This document shows, one piece after another, positions 61,323-64,000 of a stretch of DNA of 64,000 nt. Each line of letters begins with the position of its first letter. Positions within the stretch are counted from its first letter, which is position 1. The notes beneath the pieces were generated by a model that was not told where the DNA came from, did not search any database, and saw only the letters and a program-made list of their open reading frames with translations. The position numbers and the translations under genes are program-made. Source of the stretch: JBBQWZ01 sp038210135 (lineage in GTDB: Bacteria > Acidobacteriota > Terriglobia > Bryobacterales > Bryobacteraceae); NCBI GenBank assembly GCA_038210135.1, contig JBBQWZ010000011.1, forward strand, positions 62,001-126,000. The letters are read 5' to 3'.

Positions 61323-62582
61323 ATGCCTTCGACTTCCAAACCGATTCCGCAGAATCAGCAGCAATCCCTTGTCCCCCGCCTGATGAGCGCGTGCGGCGGA
61401 GCCTATTCGCCGGAGACGCGGCGCAAGTATTACATCTCGGGTCCGCAGTGGGCGGCGGCGTATGAGGGGCATGCGTTATTCCATGCTCCGACGCGGCCCG
61501 CGGTCGGATTTGAAGAGGTCATTCGCAAGTACGGCGAAGTCGGAGTCGGGCATTGGGCCACGCATGACACGGACGTGATCCCGAACGAGTCGCTCGGCAC
61601 CGACGCCCAATGGAGCATCGTCGGGCGGATCGAGACCTCGCTCCGAGAGAGCGGTGTGGCTTGCTCGATGGTTACGACCGAGACGTTCCATCACGCGGTG
61701 TGGGCGGCGGGACCGGCGGCCGAATCTCCCGCGGTTCGCGAGTATGCGAAGTACCGCGTCGCCAATACGGTCGATATTGGGCACAAGCTGAAGGCGAGTT
61801 TCGCCGTGTATTGGCCGGGATCGCTCGGCTACTTCGTACAGGGCGCGATCGACGAGACGCAGTCGCTGAAGTGGTATGCGGACGTGATCAACGCGGCCTG
61901 CGAGCATGACATCGCCATTGCGGCCAAGCACGGGCGACCGACGCTGAAGCACTGCATGGAGGCGAAGCCGTTTGAGCCGCAGGCGGAGATCCTGCTGCCG
62001 ACCAGTGACGCGATGCTCGCCTTCATTGCCTCCGGCCTGTTGAAGCATCCCGAAATGGTCGGCCTGAATCCGGAGTACCTGCACGAACTGATGTGGGGCG
62101 GCGCTCCGCGAGCCGCGTTGGCCCGGGCCCTGGTGGCGGGCAAGCTGTTCCACTTCGATATCAACGACGGATACCGGTTGAAGCACGATGTCGATATCGG
62201 CGTCGGCCTGGTGAACCCTCTCGATTGGCTGAACGTGCTGGTGCTGCTGCGCAGCCACGGCTATGCCGGTCCGTTCAATCTCGACTACAAGCCGCCGCGG
62301 ACGACCAGCGCGTCGGGCGTGTTCGAGGTTAGCGTGCCGACGGCGGTCGATCGCTTCATCACGCTGTGGGAGATGGCGGGCGAGGTGATCTCGGACCCCA
62401 TCATTCACGAGGCGACCGAGGCGTTGAAGGCCGGCGGCGAAATGGCCGCGGGAGCGAATCCGCTCGATGCCGAAGCGATTACCGCGGCGAATCGCGAACT
62501 GCTCACGCTGCACGAATTGATCGCGCACCGTCTGGTCCAGATCCTGATCGGGCAACATCGCGGCCGGACGTTTTCCGTCTAG
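61323..62582 (+). CDS. Xylose isomerase family protein
   Basis: The start is the ATG at 61323 (PSTSKPIPQNQQQ); a GTG 51 bases upstream is not needed. The 419-residue TIM-barrel protein carries the xylose isomerase metal sites: HWATHDTDVIPNE, HCMEAKPFEPQAEILLP matching the EPKP Glu/Lys site, GLNPEYLHELM with Glu and His, and FHFDINDGYRL with HDVDIG for the second metal. DYKPPRTT is also shared. Compared with true XylA, several substrate-side residues differ, so an aldose/ketose isomerase of other specificity is possible. No xylulokinase or transporter is nearby. Confidence 0.87.
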   Translation: MPSTSKPIPQNQQQSLVPRLMSACGGAYSPETRRKYYISGPQWAAAYEGHALFHAPTRPAVGFEEVIRKYGEVGVGHWATHDTDVIPNESLGTDAQWSIVGRIETSLRESGVACSMVTTETFHHAVWAAGPAAESPAVREYAKYRVANTVDIGHKLKASFAVYWPGSLGYFVQGAIDETQSLKWYADVINAACEHDIAIAAKHGRPTLKHCMEAKPFEPQAEILLPTSDAMLAFIASGLLKHPEMVGLNPEYLHELMWGGAPRAALARALVAGKLFHFDINDGYRLKHDVDIGVGLVNPLDWLNVLVLLRSHGYAGPFNLDYKPPRTTSASGVFEVSVPTAVDRFITLWEMAGEVISDPIIHEATEALKAGGEMAAGANPLDAEAITAANRELLTLHELIAHRLVQILIGQHRGRTFSV

Positions 62583-62628
62583 CCAGGCACGCACGTGACG
62601 CGGGGCTGGTGATAAGCTAGCAGGACCA

Positions 62629-63552
62629 ATGAGACGGGCCATTCTTTTCTCCGTGTTCGCGACGCTGTTGACGGCGGCGTTCTTCGCCAGCCGCTCGGAG
62701 GCGCAGCCGAATTCCGTCAAGGAGGTCGTGCCGGGCGTGTGGTTCCGCGAGGGCGACATCATGAAGGAAGGCCACTGCAACAACACGATCATCGAGATGA
62801 AGGATTACCTGATCGTGGTGGATGCCAACTTCCCGTCCGGCGCGCGCGCGACTCTCGCGGATGCGCAGAAGGTTTCGAAGAAGCCGGTGAAGTACGTCTT
62901 CGATACGCATCATCACGGCGATCACGCGTATGGCAACGCGGTTTGGACCAAGCAGGGCGCGATCACGATCGCATTTTCCGGGGTGGCTGAGGAATTGAAG
63001 CGGTGCGAACCGAAGCGCTGGCAGGATACGGCCAAGCAGCGCAAGGATGTCGGCGAACTGGATCTGACGACGGCGGAACCGCCGAAGGAGACGTTCTCTG
63101 GCACTTCGCACGTGATCAGCGATTCGACGCGGAAGGTGGAATTCCACTTCTTTGGCTGGGCGCATACGCGCGGCGACGGGTTCGTGTATCTGCCCAAGGA
63201 GCAGGTCCTCTGCACCGGCGATGCGGCGACGAATGGTCCGTACAATTTTGTCGCCGACGGTAACATTGCCAACTGGCCGAGCGTGATTGCGAAGGCGCAG
63301 AAGCTGAAGGTGAAGCACGTGCTGCCGGGTCACGGTCCGAATGGCGGTCCGGAGATTTTAGAAGGCGAGCGGCAGTTCATGCTGGCGCTTCACAAAGGCG
63401 CGCAGGACGCGATCAAGGCGGGAACCAATCCTGAGGACGCGAAGCTTCCGGATTCGGTGAAGAACTGGATCGGCCCGTCGTTGAAGGGCCAGTTGAAGGC
63501 GGCGGCGGAAGAGATCAAGCAGAAGAAGGCTTCTGGCGATCTGCCGCACTAG
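62629..63552 (+). CDS. Secreted MBL fold metallo-hydrolase
   Basis: The 307-residue protein has a signal peptide (MRRAILFSVFATLLTAAFFASRSEA) and a metallo-beta-lactamase domain. Motifs are the metal site DTHHHGDHAYGN near residue 95, FFGWAHTRGDGFVYLP for the next histidine, LCTGDAATNGPYNF for the aspartate and KHVLPGHGPNGGPEI for the last histidine. A helical end (KLPDSVKNWIGPSL) follows. Periplasmic members include beta-lactamases, quorum quenchers and sulfatase-like enzymes; the substrate cannot be told. It starts 47 bases after the xylose isomerase-like gene and may share its mRNA. Confidence 0.87.
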   Translation: MRRAILFSVFATLLTAAFFASRSEAQPNSVKEVVPGVWFREGDIMKEGHCNNTIIEMKDYLIVVDANFPSGARATLADAQKVSKKPVKYVFDTHHHGDHAYGNAVWTKQGAITIAFSGVAEELKRCEPKRWQDTAKQRKDVGELDLTTAEPPKETFSGTSHVISDSTRKVEFHFFGWAHTRGDGFVYLPKEQVLCTGDAATNGPYNFVADGNIANWPSVIAKAQKLKVKHVLPGHGPNGGPEILEGERQFMLALHKGAQDAIKAGTNPEDAKLPDSVKNWIGPSLKGQLKAAAEEIKQKKASGDLPH

Positions 63553-63784
63553 ATGGCATCGGTCACCTGTGGGCATACACTTAGAGCGTAAGTTTCTGGT
63601 CCCTTGAACCAAGTCACTTACCGCGCCTCGACGCGACGTTTCCTGGCGAAGAAGATGTCGAGGAAATTGATGCTGGCTGCTGCGGGCACAGGTCGGAGAC
63701 CTATGCCACCTAGGCGGCTGCTCCGGCTGTTTGACGGAGAGTTTGAGGCGGCGATGTGCAGGCGTACGATCGCGCCTCGTTTGG

Positions 63785-63809
63785 GTCCCGTCGCTGACGC
63801 TTGGGGTTC
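63785..63809 (-). repeat. 25-nt hairpin element, B subtype, minus strand
   Basis: Read on the minus strand it matches 564-588 closely. The 10/17 and 11/16 pairs are GC/GC and the loop is GTCA. One outer position (7/20) is a C-C mismatch. Confidence 0.6.
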
Positions 63810-63865
63810 AGTCCGGGGTCGAGCGCTGGTGGCTGGTGAGCGCGATCTTTACGATCGCGCCTCGG

Positions 63866-63890
63866 GTCCCGTCGTTTACGCTTCGGGTTC
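63866..63890 (-). repeat. 25-nt hairpin element, B subtype, minus strand
   Basis: Read on the minus strand: CCCG/CGGG outer stem, a GTAA loop and a G-C pair at 10/17. The pair next to the loop (11/16) is lost (C opposed to A). Confidence 0.6.
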
Positions 63891-63906
63891 AAGCCGCTTC
63901 GTACGT

Positions 63907-64000
63907 TTACTGGCCTAGGATTTGGTAGGTGGTGGTTCCGTCTACGCGGATTTTTTCGTAGAGTTTGGTCCAGGTTTCGTGGGCTGGGCTTTTGCCGTAG
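63907..64000 (-). CDS. C-terminal end of an unknown protein
   Basis: The minus strand is open from the right edge through 30 residues (YGKSPAHETWTKLYEKIRVD then GTTTYQILGQ) to a TAA at 63907-63909. The start lies outside the window. Codon use and composition are typical for coding DNA here. The fragment is too short to identify. Confidence 0.55.
   Translation of the reverse strand, partial: YGKSPAHETWTKLYEKIRVDGTTTYQILGQ

Larger units (their letters stand above)
63553..63906. other. Non-coding gap with two inverted hairpin elements
   Basis: An open frame from 63604 has no protein character and is largely made of repeat sequence. The gap contains hairpin elements at 63785-63809 and 63866-63890 on the minus strand. 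Nothing else is recognised. Confidence 0.6.

Noticed and set aside
63604..63918. 104-residue open frame near the right end
   Set aside because: It runs across two hairpin elements, has no recognisable motif and has repeat-derived sequence for about half its length.

Overview
The window is a 64 kb piece of a GC-rich chromosome with dense short operons on both strands. The mix of families points to an Acidobacteriota of the Bryobacterales/Solibacter type. The pointers are a secreted BNR/VPS10-like exo-protein, paired DUF362 and prenyltransferase-repeat proteins, secreted VWA-like proteins, 'ANRANAQNSTGPKT'-type proteins, a DUF4159/MoxR/DUF58/VWA/DUF4175 cluster, LytS/LytTR signalling, and many intergenic repeats. 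This placement is inferred from protein style; there is no rRNA or other phylogenetic marker here.

Layout. 1-3.1 kb: a partial exported protein, a repeat-rich gap, rpsU, then a DUF362 gene coupled to a prenyltransferase-like gene. 3.2-11.7 kb: a secreted matrixin-like protease with a small exported partner, argG, a Uma2 nuclease, an amidohydrolase, a tandem repeat array, a frameshifted gene and an Acidobacteria-type hypothetical. 11.8-20 kb: a bifunctional PBP, a YjbQ protein, a NarL-type two-component pair and a split transketolase. 20-28 kb: two Spy-like periplasmic proteins, a DUF2059 protein, an MBL hydrolase, a geranylgeranyl-reductase-like flavoprotein, an IS630 element, hemL and a regulatory-domain methyltransferase. 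29-41.6 kb: a NYN protein, aceE, DinB, a 1050-residue BNR protein, a degenerate antitoxin/PIN pair, a carboxylesterase, a short asparaginase, and an AT-richer two-gene module ending in a PIN protein. 41.7-55.8 kb: eight co-directional genes (DUF4159, VWA/GATase-like, caspase-like, TPR-gluzincin, MoxR, DUF58, BatA-like VWA, DUF4175) that look like one envelope-associated MoxR/VWA system. 55.9-64 kb: tandem UspA, arsM with its own promoter, LytS/LytTR, a xylose-isomerase-fold protein, a secreted MBL protein and the tail of a minus-strand gene.

The most unusual feature is a dispersed family of about 25-nt intergenic elements (470-825, 9399-9640, 61241-61265, 63785-63890). They appear to fold as a CCGC/GCGG or CCCG/CGGG stem, a GA/GA-type internal loop and a GNRA-like GTAA or GTGA loop. 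Subtypes differ by base changes that preserve pairing. Longer relatives (6410-6453, 9663-9704, 782-825, 10726-10769) carry an additional arm. Three genes have single-base frameshifts, all in dispensable loci: the gene at 9847 and both halves of the TA pair at 36430-37128. No tRNA, rRNA or CRISPR array was seen.
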